The notes below the pieces were generated by a model. The model was not told where the DNA came from. It was given only the letters and a program-made list of their open reading frames with translations, and did no database searches. From the IMG/VR virus record IMGVR_UViG_3300006919_000486, positions 1-23,048 of that record: a stretch of 23,048 bases of DNA. One strand, written 5' to 3'. The DNA comes from a virus. A program made the position numbers and the translations under genes. Positions within the stretch are counted from its first letter, which is position 1, and the number at the start of each line of letters is the position of its first letter. Positions 7,916 to 15,205 of the stretch are shown here, in pieces.

Positions 7916-9318
7916 AATCTTTGTACTCTAGTATTATGGCCTTTCTCGATACTAATAATGTACTGTATTAGCTTATCGTTAGCTGTAGTTTGTTTTACAT
8001 ATTGAGTTTCACTAATAACAACAGGTTCAAAATTGTTACCTGTTTGCATATATACATCTACACTAGTAAAAAGCTCTTCTAATAAGCTAGCTTCATCTTC
8101 AGTTATAAAATCTGTATTAGCTTCTATAGTTTGTATTGCGTTTACGTTGAAGGTTCTAGTACCCCCATCATAGGTGCCTTGATTATATGTTGTAACGCCT
8201 TGAAGAGCTCCAGCAAAACTAGTAGAGTACTCTGTAGTGTGCCCATAGTTTTGTTTCATAGCACTTCTGGTTATTTCGGTAGTCCTTACAGACCTTTTGT
8301 TAAAGTTGTAATAATCCCATGCACCTAATCTATTAAGAAAGGCTAGCCTAATAGTTTCGTAACCTTTGCAATCAGCGTCTTGTATTTGAAATCTGTAAGA
8401 AGCACTACAAGGTGCAACCCCATTAATAGCTACTACATAATAATCGGCAACATTTGTCATATCAAATCCTAATTCCTCTAGCTGAGCTGTACCACAGCCA
8501 AAATATAGTAAACCTTCATCTACATTTGTTGTATTCTGAAATAAGTTATAGCCTATTGTCGTACCAAATGGAGCACCACCATTAGCTGTAGTATTATTTA
8601 TAGCTTGTGCTTCTATTAAGGTATTATTACTATCGAATGTGCTAATAGATATTCCTGTTACCTCACTATCTAAATAATGATTGCCATTTAAAAACGCTAC
8701 AGTATGATACTGGCCTAATTGTATTTTTTGTGATACTATATTATCTAGGTTTCTAGGAAATATTGTCAAAAATCTTTTAGTAACCCCTGTTAAAAGATAA
8801 TCTGAAAAATCCTGTGAGCTGAAGCCATCTACATGTTGTAAAACTGAGTTAAAATATAAAAATCCTACCTCTGTGTTTATACTAGTAACTTCTAATATTT
8901 CTCCATTTATGGTATTACTATATTCATATCCTCCTATACATAAACAGGTCTTTAAGTTAGCTCTGTTTCTAGCAAATTTATCTATCTGGTGAATTGAATG
9001 AGGGTTATCTATATATTGCGAACCTTCAAATGTACTATTACATTCAATACTATCAAATCCTAGCTTATCTGTACTAGTGTAATCTTGCAATATATTATGT
9101 ATTCTAAAATGAGCTCTTCTATTTAGGTTTGTATCTGGTATTGCTTTTAAGGTAGCGGCTAATACGCCATCTATATAAACTTTACATATATATTTAACGT
9201 TATATTTGTTATCATATATGTCATTAGGCATTCCTTTAGCTCTTATTATTATATCAGAATAGGCTGGTGCTAAATACTGCACATTGCCTGTCATTAGTGT
9301 TTCTAGCTCTACTGCCAT
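7912..9318 (-). CDS. Tail-associated structural protein
   Basis: A 468-aa, beta-rich protein with no membrane segment. Near residues 310-345 is a Cys-containing stretch (YRFQIQDADCKGYETIRLAF, then LNRLGAWDYYNFNKRSV) of a kind I associate with structural proteins from marine Bacteroidota phages. It sits between a neck/tail-completion type gene and the large tail protein and overlaps the latter by 4 nt. It is probably a baseplate or tail-tip component, but I cannot assign a specific fold from sequence alone. Confidence 0.6.
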   Translation of the reverse strand: MAVELETLMTGNVQYLAPAYSDIIIRAKGMPNDIYDNKYNVKYICKVYIDGVLAATLKAIPDTNLNRRAHFRIHNILQDYTSTDKLGFDSIECNSTFEGSQYIDNPHSIHQIDKFARNRANLKTCLCIGGYEYSNTINGEILEVTSINTEVGFLYFNSVLQHVDGFSSQDFSDYLLTGVTKRFLTIFPRNLDNIVSQKIQLGQYHTVAFLNGNHYLDSEVTGISISTFDSNNTLIEAQAINNTTANGGAPFGTTIGYNLFQNTTNVDEGLLYFGCGTAQLEELGFDMTNVADYYVVAINGVAPCSASYRFQIQDADCKGYETIRLAFLNRLGAWDYYNFNKRSVRTTEITRSAMKQNYGHTTEYSTSFAGALQGVTTYNQGTYDGGTRTFNVNAIQTIEANTDFITEDEASLLEELFTSVDVYMQTGNNFEPVVISETQYVKQTTANDKLIQYIISIEKGHNTRVQRL

Positions 9319-9322
9319 TTTA

Positions 9323-9841
9323 TTATATTTCTTTTGTTACTGTTCTTATAAACTCTTGAGCGTCTAAAACGTAAGCTCTAGCAAATTCTCTAGGTAATCC
9401 TTTAAGTCCTTGATTGACTGCGTCTGAAAAAAAGTTTGTAGGCTTAATACCATATAGTTTAATACTTCTAGCCATTAAGAATACTAGGCTTTTTCTAGGT
9501 ATAAAACGTCCTCTTTCATCTCTAGCCGACTTAATACCCTTTCTTACAACCCACTTGTCAATAACTCCTGAGGGTGGCTGTTTTGTTCTATACGAAAAAG
9601 GGCTTTTGGGAGCTTTTGCCGAGCTTTTGCTACCTTTTATACCCTCATCTACTATACGTGTATAAGGAGCTCCTAAAAAGCGTAAATCGAGCTTGCCATC
9701 TTTAACGTCTAAATGATAACCTAAGCTGTCACTTAAATTGCCACTAGTGTTTTTACCTAAGGCGTTTAAAATACCTCTAGCCGTTTCTACTGTCTTTTGG
9801 CCAAAAATATCAAATACTCTTTTTACGTGTTTTGTCTTCAC
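9323..9841 (-). CDS. Tail completion / neck protein, HK97 gp10-like
   Basis: A 172-aa basic protein. The segment LRFLGAPYTRIVDEGIKGSK (residues 53-72), followed by KAPKSPFSYRTKQPPSGVIDKWV and KGIKSARDERGRFIPRK, resembles HK97 gp10-type neck or tail-completion proteins, which have a 'Y-A-x-x-V-D-E-G' motif and a Pro-rich loop. The start is GTG at 9841, sharing its first base with the TAG stop of the preceding gene (TAGTG), so translation is coupled. Family placement is by motif pattern and genome context. Confidence 0.65.
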   Translation of the reverse strand: MKTKHVKRVFDIFGQKTVETARGILNALGKNTSGNLSDSLGYHLDVKDGKLDLRFLGAPYTRIVDEGIKGSKSSAKAPKSPFSYRTKQPPSGVIDKWVVRKGIKSARDERGRFIPRKSLVFLMARSIKLYGIKPTNFFSDAVNQGLKGLPREFARAYVLDAQEFIRTVTKEI

Positions 9842-10296
9842 TATGCTGTAGCTATAACTATTTCTACGTCTATTATACTAGCATTAGGGTTATGTATTGC
9901 TAGTTTGTCTAGTGCCGCTGTAGTAGTTACTGCACCTCCTGTTGAGTTACCGCTAATATCAGTATCAAATAAAATAACTGATTTGCCAGCTAATATCTCA
10001 ATAGCAGCGGTAGCTGTACTACTATCTGTAAAATTCACTATAACTGCGTCTGTGTCGTCTAGGTTAGTTACTCTTATGTATTTCAAGTCATCTATATCAA
10101 ACTCATTATTACGTGGAGTAGTTGTAAATGTATTTACCGTCTGAGTAGCACTTGCACCTAAAGGTAATATTTTTTTCATGTAGTTACCTATACCTGTGAT
10201 AGTGTGGTTCACCGTCTGGTCATAGCTTGTGCCGTTTAATGTTATTGCCTCTAAAATTTGTACTGTTAGTGTAGAGGAGGTTACTGTTGTTGCCAT
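9841..10296 (-). CDS. Small beta-rich virion structural protein
   Basis: A 151-aa, Thr-rich protein with almost no charged clusters; predicted all-beta. It contains LKYIRVTNLDDTDAVIVNF (about residues 72-90) and IEILAGKSVILFDTDI (about 98-113), a pattern I associate with small structural proteins of marine phages. It may be a neck, tail or decoration protein. It starts 84 nt after the preceding gene, across an AT-rich spacer that carries one copy of a repeated 29-bp element, so its transcription may start afresh here. Confidence 0.55.
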   Translation of the reverse strand: MATTVTSSTLTVQILEAITLNGTSYDQTVNHTITGIGNYMKKILPLGASATQTVNTFTTTPRNNEFDIDDLKYIRVTNLDDTDAVIVNFTDSSTATAAIEILAGKSVILFDTDISGNSTGGAVTTTAALDKLAIHNPNASIIDVEIVIATA

Positions 10297-10380
10297 AGTA
10301 TTAGTATTATATTAGTATTATATCTATATATCTTTATTATATTATATATTATATTATTATTTGTGTCGGTTTGTAGTCGG
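10297..10380 (-). promoter_or_regulatory. AT-rich spacer with repeated 29-bp element, candidate phage promoter
   Basis: An 84-bp spacer between two structural genes. Positions 10352-10380 match 21561-21589 at 24 of 29 bases; the first 17 bases (TATTATTATTTGTGTCG) are identical and both end in GTCGG. On the minus strand this reads CCGAC-TAC-...-CGACACAAATAATAATA, with CCGAC repeated 11 bp apart, followed by nearly pure A/T down to the ATG at 10296. I see no host-type TAnnTTTG box. A promoter for a phage-modified polymerase or an activator site is a reasonable guess. Confidence 0.4.
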
Positions 10381-10863
10381 TTAAACGTTTCCAGAACATG
10401 CTGAGGCCTCAAACATTACCTCTAGTGATATATCAGCCGTCCAGCCTGTTACTTCGTTGTCGAACCTTTCCGTAAACGGCTCACAAGTTATATTGTCCTG
10501 TATTCTTATATTGTTTCTAAAATCTGTAAATTCTCTTAGTAGCGTATTTGTATTTCTTAGGTAGCTGATAATATCTCCAATTGTTTGTAGGGTATCACCT
10601 AGTACATAATCTTCATTACTTTCATCTTTATTGACTAAATCCATCACTATTATTTGAAAGTTGTATGTAAGATTGTTTGTGTCATACACAGCATTATTAG
10701 TAGCCACGTGCATAAGAGGGTAAGTTGTCTCTACTAGGTCTACTTCAAATATATCACCTATTGTTATGGTATTTACTTGTACAGTATTGCCTATTTCTCT
10801 AAATAGCTCATATATAGCACCTAGTGTTATATTTTTTACTTCGTATCCGTTTCTCTTTAGCAT
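10381..10863 (-). CDS. Neck or tail-completion structural protein
   Basis: A 160-aa protein. The part LMHVATNNAVYDTNNLTYNF (about residues 50-69), with IIVMDLVNKDESNEDYVLGD following, resembles proteins found between terminase and tail genes in Bacteroidota phages, and a tail-terminator or head-tail connector role is plausible. Its ATG overlaps the stop of the -1 frame extension of the preceding gene (TAATG), so it is likely translated with it. It has no membrane segment. The call is from context and recalled pattern only. Confidence 0.5.
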   Translation of the reverse strand: MLKRNGYEVKNITLGAIYELFREIGNTVQVNTITIGDIFEVDLVETTYPLMHVATNNAVYDTNNLTYNFQIIVMDLVNKDESNEDYVLGDTLQTIGDIISYLRNTNTLLREFTDFRNNIRIQDNITCEPFTERFDNEVTGWTADISLEVMFEASACSGNV

Positions 10864-11108
10864 TATTTTGTATTTTGTATTCGGCCTAAATCTGTTGTGT
10901 AAGCCATAAAGTTAAAACATTCATTTACTGTTAAATTTAGCACTTGGTCAAACTTTAGTATATCACCATTAGCTAAGCTATATATCACTCCGTACCAGCC
11001 GTATTTCTCCGTAACGAGCTCTTCATCACTCTTGACGCCTCTCTCCTCTGTCTTCTGTTTAGTTTTGAATATACTTGCGTAATCTTCATATAATCTATTG
11101 CGATAGCT
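10863..11108 (-). CDS. -1 frame extension of the tail chaperone-like gene
   Basis: This frame has no start of its own but is open for 81 codons, from the base after the slippery heptamer at 11114-11108 to a TAA at 10865-10863. It reads SYRNRLYEDYASIFKTKQKT..., continues through ELVTEKYGWYGVIYSLANGD and ends TTDLGRIQNTK. It overlaps the zero-frame gene by 124 nt and then covers the otherwise empty space up to the next ATG, with which its stop overlaps as TAATG. A -1 shift at codon 175 would give a 256-aa fusion, the G-GT arrangement of tail assembly chaperones. The frame has ordinary amino-acid composition downstream of the zero-frame stop. Confidence 0.65.
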   Translation of the reverse strand, partial: SYRNRLYEDYASIFKTKQKTEERGVKSDEELVTEKYGWYGVIYSLANGDILKFDQVLNLTVNECFNFMAYTTDLGRIQNTK

Positions 11109-11632
11109 AAAAAAAAACTAGCGGCTGCGTTTACTAAATCTACGCTTAACTCTTTTTTGAATAGCTCAGCTCTTTTGGAGGCTGTTACATAATCATATTC
11201 CTCTAGCTGGTATTTTTCACCTCTACGGCTCTCAATAGGTCTGTAAAGAATAGCCATTATATAGTGCATATTTTCCCATGCAAATTCTAGCTTGTTATCT
11301 AGGTCTACAAATTCCTTTAACTTCAATTCATGTAGATTAGGATGAAAACCATAGTCTACGCCATCTATTTCAAATTCAAGCACTAGATTGTCACTACTTT
11401 CAGTTAGCATAAGTTCTTTTAGGGCGTCTATAGATTTGTTTAAAACATTCTTAGTAGCTTCGCCTAATACGTCTTGTGGAGCTCCTGTTAATGTACTAAG
11501 TAAATGTAACTCTTGTTCACTCTCACTAACTTTATCGTTGTGAGTATTCATAAAGTCCATGTATCTACCTAGAGGCACTTCGCTCCAATTAGCTGGTATA
11601 TAATACCTGTTTTCGTTAATAACTAAATTCAT
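10985..11632 (-). CDS. Tail assembly chaperone-like protein (zero-frame product)
   Basis: A 215-aa, largely helical protein beginning MNLVINENRYYIPANWSEVP. Residues 36-75 (SESEQELHLLSTLTGAPQDV, then KSIDALKELM) resemble tail assembly chaperones of the gpE/gp41 type, which carry an 'L-x-x-L-T-G-x-x-x-x-x-L' segment. The C-terminus is very basic (LNRRQRREASRVMKSSLRRN). A nine-T run near codons 172-175 contains the T TTT TTA slippery heptamer in the correct phase, and an open -1 frame follows. Chaperones of this kind are made as a short and a frameshifted long form that bind the tape measure protein. It lies right after the terminase, far from the tape measure gene. Confidence 0.65.
   Translation of the reverse strand: MNLVINENRYYIPANWSEVPLGRYMDFMNTHNDKVSESEQELHLLSTLTGAPQDVLGEATKNVLNKSIDALKELMLTESSDNLVLEFEIDGVDYGFHPNLHELKLKEFVDLDNKLEFAWENMHYIMAILYRPIESRRGEKYQLEEYDYVTASKRAELFKKELSVDLVNAAASFFLAIAIDYMKITQVYSKLNRRQRREASRVMKSSLRRNTAGTE
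11108..11114 (-). promoter_or_regulatory. Candidate -1 ribosomal frameshift site T TTT TTA
   Basis: On the minus strand codons 172-175 of the chaperone-like gene read AGT TTT TTT TTA. The last seven bases fit X XXY YYZ in zero-frame phase and equal the well-known HIV-1-type heptamer U UUU UUA. One base later a short CTAT/ATAG hairpin could form, which is a weak stimulator at best. The -1 frame is open for 81 codons after the site. Confidence 0.65.
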
Positions 11633-11690
11633 TATAGTAATATATAAAATTCATTAATTCGTATTTTTGCACCTTCTCGTTTGTTTTAGG

Positions 11691-11720
11691 GGGCGTTGAG
11701 TTATAGTAGTCTTGACGCCC
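11691..11720 (-). terminator. Hairpin after the large terminase gene
   Basis: An inverted repeat GGGCGTTGAG / CTTGACGCCC lies 8 nt past the terL stop at 11728. Read as minus-strand RNA it gives a six-pair GC-rich stem with two internal mismatches, followed by a weak T content, so it is at best a leaky terminator separating packaging from tail genes. As plus-strand RNA the stem would be complete through two G-U pairs, but no plus-strand gene is seen. Confidence 0.4.
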
Positions 11721-11727
11721 TCTTCTT

Positions 11728-13035
11728 TTAGTGCACATAGTATTGCCCTGTACTTTTTAACTCATATATCATCCTCATCATTATAGCGTCAGCATAATCT
11801 GGAGACCTCCCCAAAGCCGTTTTAACGTCTTCTTTCGATATTATTTGCAATTTTGTATCTTTGTCATAGTTCTTACGTCTAACTTGCTCCAGCTCCTCCA
11901 AAATAGCGTTTTTTAGGCCTATTTGCTCAGCACGTATATATATCTGGAGTTTGTTTATATGGTCAGCTAGCGTATAGTAACATTGTGTTTTTAAGTTCAC
12001 ATAGTTCTCACCTCTTATGGCTTTACTATTATTTACAAAGCCACGACAACGTAAAATATCCTTAACGCCTCCGCCAATACCATCTTCATCTACTACAATA
12101 TGGTTTAAAGGTACGCTATATCTCCTTTGTAGCTCTGATATTTTTTCAGCCGCTTCAGTTACGCTATTAGTGTTCATGGTTATAAATTGTTCAGCCCTTA
12201 AACCGCTCCAATATACTATTACTGTTTTATCCTTACCATATCTAGCTATATCCGCTGTTATATAAGAATTACCTGTTTGTACTGAGGTATTACTGAAGGT
12301 ATTTAGTATAGCGTCATAGTTTATCAATTTATCGTCGCTATCATCATACTCCCAATTACCAAATAGTAAACGCTGTTTGCTTATATAATCTAGTTTATTG
12401 AGCTGTTCTCTATAGTGCTTACTAACGTGTCTATTATCGGTTACTAATGATTGTATAAACTTCCGATATTTAGGTAGTGTATTTTCTTTGTAAGGTTTGT
12501 AGAAGCTACTATATACCCATTCCTTACTAGGGTTACATGTAAGTAGTATTTTTGGTATTAATCCATTTTCATCTAGCTTATACCTTATCCTTGAAGCTAC
12601 TATCTGTTTAGCCTTCTCAGTTATTTGTGAGCACTCATCTATAAAAGCCGCTGTAAGCTCTAAAGAACCTAAGCTATCAAAGTTTCTATCTGAAGGGTAT
12701 TGAAATAAGTCTTTTAATATAACTTCAGAGCCATTAAAAAAGGTTATTACGTTAGTACTAGCGTTATACTTGTAATGTACGTTAGCTTCTATATTCCACG
12801 CCTTACAAACTTCAAAAAAGGTGTTTAAAGTAGTCTTTTTAAGCGTATCAAGTTTACTACGGCCTATTAAACAGCGTACGCCATCATATTCAGTGCATAA
12901 CCATATAATATAACAGCAACCTAGATAGCTTTTGCCACCTCCAGCCGCTCCGCCGTAAAGTACCTCAGTAGTTGTACTATCTGTAAGGTATCTTAGTGCT
13001 TCGCCTTGTTTACTCGTTAGGCTCGCTATCTTCAT
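11728..13035 (-). CDS. terL: Terminase large subunit
   Basis: A 435-aa packaging motor protein. The N-terminal ATPase has Walker A GGAAGGGKS (residues 28-36, Lys35), Walker B AAFIDE (Asp133, Glu134) and motif III LLTCNPS (164-170). The C-terminal RNase H-like nuclease shows ADIARYGKDKT (Asp262), VVDEDGIGGG (Asp316/Asp318) and SPDYADA (Asp413, Asp416), the expected acidic residues for cutting concatemeric DNA. The length is normal to slightly short for the family. It overlaps the small subunit gene by 26 nt, so the two are coupled. ATP-driven packaging into the prohead follows from the family. Confidence 0.95.
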   Translation of the reverse strand: MKIASLTSKQGEALRYLTDSTTTEVLYGGAAGGGKSYLGCCYIIWLCTEYDGVRCLIGRSKLDTLKKTTLNTFFEVCKAWNIEANVHYKYNASTNVITFFNGSEVILKDLFQYPSDRNFDSLGSLELTAAFIDECSQITEKAKQIVASRIRYKLDENGLIPKILLTCNPSKEWVYSSFYKPYKENTLPKYRKFIQSLVTDNRHVSKHYREQLNKLDYISKQRLLFGNWEYDDSDDKLINYDAILNTFSNTSVQTGNSYITADIARYGKDKTVIVYWSGLRAEQFITMNTNSVTEAAEKISELQRRYSVPLNHIVVDEDGIGGGVKDILRCRGFVNNSKAIRGENYVNLKTQCYYTLADHINKLQIYIRAEQIGLKNAILEELEQVRRKNYDKDTKLQIISKEDVKTALGRSPDYADAIMMRMIYELKSTGQYYVH

Positions 13036-13363
13036 CTATAACTAGCTTGATATTTACAGGTTTATCACCTCCTGTATGCTCTAGTTCTTGACGCTCTACA
13101 AATCCTCTACGCTTTCCTTTAGTCTTTAAGTAGAATATAGTAGCCGCTGTAGAACCATCTTGTATTTGCTCAAAGAGTTTACTTTCTGCAAAGTCTAAAG
13201 CTACCTCTTGTATAGCTAAAGCTTCACTAGCAAATTCTGCGTCTTCATCTAACCATCTGTAATATGTAGCCCTACTCACGTCTGTTTGTTTGCACGCTGT
13301 AGTAACTACGCCTAAATTCTTCTCTAGTGCCTTGAGTAACGCTTCCTTTTTATTGTGTTTCAT
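13010..13363 (-). CDS. terS: Terminase small subunit
   Basis: A 117-aa protein with an N-terminal helix-turn-helix (residues about 5-38, KKEALLKALEKNLGVVTTAC then SRATYYRWLDEDAEF), a helical oligomerisation part (FAESKLFEQIQDGSTAATIF), and KTKGKRRGFVERQELEHTGG, a typical ending of this family. It recognises phage DNA and delivers it to the large subunit. It overlaps terL by 26 nt. It starts 5 nt after the dioxygenase-like gene ends. Confidence 0.9.
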   Translation of the reverse strand: MKHNKKEALLKALEKNLGVVTTACKQTDVSRATYYRWLDEDAEFASEALAIQEVALDFAESKLFEQIQDGSTAATIFYLKTKGKRRGFVERQELEHTGGDKPVNIKLVIDEDSEPNE

Positions 13364-13368
13364 TTGTC

Positions 13369-14121
13369 TTATTTTTTATCCTTAAAACTAGCCAAAGGAT
13401 AGAATACTAAGCTGTTTCTATAGCCTTTAGGCTTAGTAGGTGTTATAGGTGTAACTCCATGTACATTACGCCATGCTGGATAAACTACCATGCTATTATC
13501 TATACCGTCCATAGTAGCATTATAATCTGGTACGTGAAGGTCTCCACCTTGTACGTCTTGCTTCTTATTTATTATCACATTTACACAGCCTTTGATATTT
13601 GCTGTATCTCTATGAAAAGGAGCTGATATATTATAGTTATTAATACTACTAGTGAATAGCTTGCCAAAACGATATTTTTCTGGTACATTCTCTTCTATTA
13701 GCTTGAGCTGTGTTTCGTATTGTTCTGGTATTATCTCACGTATAACATTCTCAGCCTCTCTACATGCTGCTAACATGGCTTTAATGAAAGTTCTAGCACT
13801 CTTAGTATTATGCACACTTGATATACTAGGGTATGGTCTTCTTAAATGTGGTTTAGGAGGTACAGAACCAATAATAGTGCTGTATTGTTCTACTCCTGAA
13901 GCTCTTACCATAGTGCTCTTAGGTACTCTATCACTTCTGAATTCATTATTAGCTATCTCAATAAATTGTCTTAGCTTACCTTCTATTGATTTGATGAAAA
14001 ACCCTATAGGCTTGCCTTCAAATGTAAATATGGTATCCTCTAATATATTAGGCTCCTTATATTCACAGTTATCACCTACTTGTACGTTATGTTCTACTTG
14101 TACTAACTCTACTGATTTCAT
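13369..14121 (-). CDS. 2-oxoglutarate/Fe(II) dioxygenase, resembling the TET/JBP family
   Basis: A 250-aa protein whose C-terminal half has the dioxygenase core: FHRDTANIKGCVNVII (169-184) with His170 and Asp172, GGDLHVPDY (192-200), YPAWRNVHGVTPI (214-226) with His221, and GYRNSLVFYPL (233-243) with Arg235. HxD...H would bind Fe(II) and Arg the 2-oxoglutarate. The GG-D/N-L-x-V-P-x-Y strand and spacing are those I associate with TET/JBP-like enzymes that oxidise 5-methylpyrimidines in DNA. The N-terminal 150 residues (with RRPYPSISSVHNTKSARTF) look specific to the phage subgroup. ATGA overlap with the ParB-like gene and 5 nt to terS suggest action on DNA before packaging. No C5-methyltransferase is visible here, and the substrate is unknown; a protein hydroxylase is an alternative. 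Confidence 0.7.
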   Translation of the reverse strand: MKSVELVQVEHNVQVGDNCEYKEPNILEDTIFTFEGKPIGFFIKSIEGKLRQFIEIANNEFRSDRVPKSTMVRASGVEQYSTIIGSVPPKPHLRRPYPSISSVHNTKSARTFIKAMLAACREAENVIREIIPEQYETQLKLIEENVPEKYRFGKLFTSSINNYNISAPFHRDTANIKGCVNVIINKKQDVQGGDLHVPDYNATMDGIDNSMVVYPAWRNVHGVTPITPTKPKGYRNSLVFYPLASFKDKK

Positions 14122-14708
14122 AGTCCAGCGTTTTTACGTTCTTCCTTTAAAAATTCTATTATCATAGCCCCTACATAGGCTCCTTCATTTACCCAAAAGT
14201 TATATAACTCTTTAGCCTCTTCATAGTGTTCAGCTTCAAAAGGTATCTGTAAGGCTCTTCTTACGTCTCCTTCCATATTATCTAACTCCTGTTCAAAGTC
14301 TTCTTCATCTAATAATGAATAGTCAATATCTTCCTTAAACATATCTGCTGGTAAATCCATAGCCCATTCATCTAGCTCTTCAAAGTTATACTCATTACCT
14401 AGTATATCCCAATCCCATTCACCATAGCTTACATTATCTTTAATAACAAAGCTTTTTTTTTGCTCATCTGTAAGCTCACTAGCTACTATGATAGGCACTT
14501 CCTTTAGACCAGCTTCTATACAGGCCTTATATCTCATGTTACCGCCTAATATAGTGTAATCTTCGTCTACTACTATAGGTCTTAAATGTAACATGCTAGG
14601 TAGGTCTTGAATTGAGGCTACTAGCTTCTTAAATTTAATATTCTTGATTATTCTAGGGTTATTAGCATTAGGTCTAACCTTACTAATAGGTACTATCTGT
14701 GTTTCCAT
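14118..14708 (-). CDS. ParB-like nuclease domain protein
   Basis: A 196-aa protein starting with the ParB/sulfiredoxin fold: VPISKVRPNANNPRIIKN (residues 6-23), LRPIVVDEDYTILGGNMRYK (42-61, with the GGNMRYKA nucleotide-binding-type motif) and EVPIIVASELTDEQKKSFVI (70-89). KDNVSYGEWDWDILGNEY follows, as in many phage ParB-domain proteins. The acidic C-terminal part is less characteristic. Such genes often stand just before terminase genes and beside DNA-modifying enzymes. Its activity in this phage is unknown; DNA binding, nicking or CTP binding are possibilities known for the superfamily. Confidence 0.85.
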   Translation of the reverse strand: METQIVPISKVRPNANNPRIIKNIKFKKLVASIQDLPSMLHLRPIVVDEDYTILGGNMRYKACIEAGLKEVPIIVASELTDEQKKSFVIKDNVSYGEWDWDILGNEYNFEELDEWAMDLPADMFKEDIDYSLLDEEDFEQELDNMEGDVRRALQIPFEAEHYEEAKELYNFWVNEGAYVGAMIIEFLKEERKNAGL

Positions 14709-14964
14709 TGAAGAGTTTTTTATTTATTCTATCTATTGCTTTCTTTTCTTTGTCGTTTAATTTTTCTAGCTCAAAATTTAGATGGTCTATAGCCTTTTTA
14801 ATATCTTGTTCTATAGGGTTATTAGGCTTTTTGCCAGCACGTAACAAATATGTTACAGCCGTACCTATATTATAGCTTAAATTGTAGTCAGCAATAATGT
14901 GGTGAGCACGTATGCCACGATACTGACCTTCATAATACGTTGGTAAATCATTGTTTTTAGCCAT
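14683..14964 (-). CDS. DUF3310 family protein
   Basis: A 93-aa protein with the DUF3310 pattern: PTYYEGQYRGIRAHHIIADY (residues 8-27), LSYNIGTAVTYLLRAGKK (29-46), PIEQDIKKAIDHLNFELEKL (50-69). DUF3310 proteins are common in phages, are sometimes labelled nucleotide-kinase-like, and have no firmly established role that I can cite. The gene overlaps the ParB-like gene by 26 nt. Its ATG follows a CTTAAAACGCTTTAAA leader without Shine-Dalgarno sequence. Confidence 0.85.
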   Translation of the reverse strand: MAKNNDLPTYYEGQYRGIRAHHIIADYNLSYNIGTAVTYLLRAGKKPNNPIEQDIKKAIDHLNFELEKLNDKEKKAIDRINKKLFNGNTDSTY

Positions 14965-14995
14965 TTTAAAGCGTTTTAAGAGGTTTTTGTTGTTT

Positions 14996-15205
14996 TTATA
15001 TCATTTTACCTATCGCAATGTTTTTTATGCCGTTAAACACAGCTTTTAAACACGCTCCACAATTTGTGTTAGTTTTGTATTTAGTATTATATATTTCGTT
15101 ATATAACTCTATTAGCTCAGCTTTAACCTCATGACTAGGTGCTATACCATCTTTGCACTTATCATAAAGTTTACTAGCTTTTATCTTTTGTTCATCAGTT
15201 ACCAT
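14996..15205 (-). CDS. Small protein with CxxC motif, unknown function
   Basis: A 69-aa protein, MVTDEQKIKASKLYDKCKDG..., helical for its first half, with NTNCGACLKAVFNGIKNI near the C-terminus. The single CxxC pair could bind metal as a dimer or be redox active. Similar small proteins with a terminal CxxC are frequent in Bacteroidota phages as far as I recall, without known function. It overlaps the zinc-ribbon gene before it by 7 nt and lies in the operon between the sigma-like and terminase genes. Confidence 0.65.
   Translation of the reverse strand: MVTDEQKIKASKLYDKCKDGIAPSHEVKAELIELYNEIYNTKYKTNTNCGACLKAVFNGIKNIAIGKMI

Noticed and set aside
13652-14167. 171-codon open frame on the plus strand
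   Set aside because: It lies antisense to the dioxygenase-like and ParB-like genes, whose motifs are clear, and its translation has no recognisable features. The same holds for the other plus-strand frames.
14452-14463. A9 run in the ParB-like gene as a frameshift site
   Set aside because: The gene continues in one frame with conserved motifs on both sides, and the neighbouring frames offer no meaningful extension.
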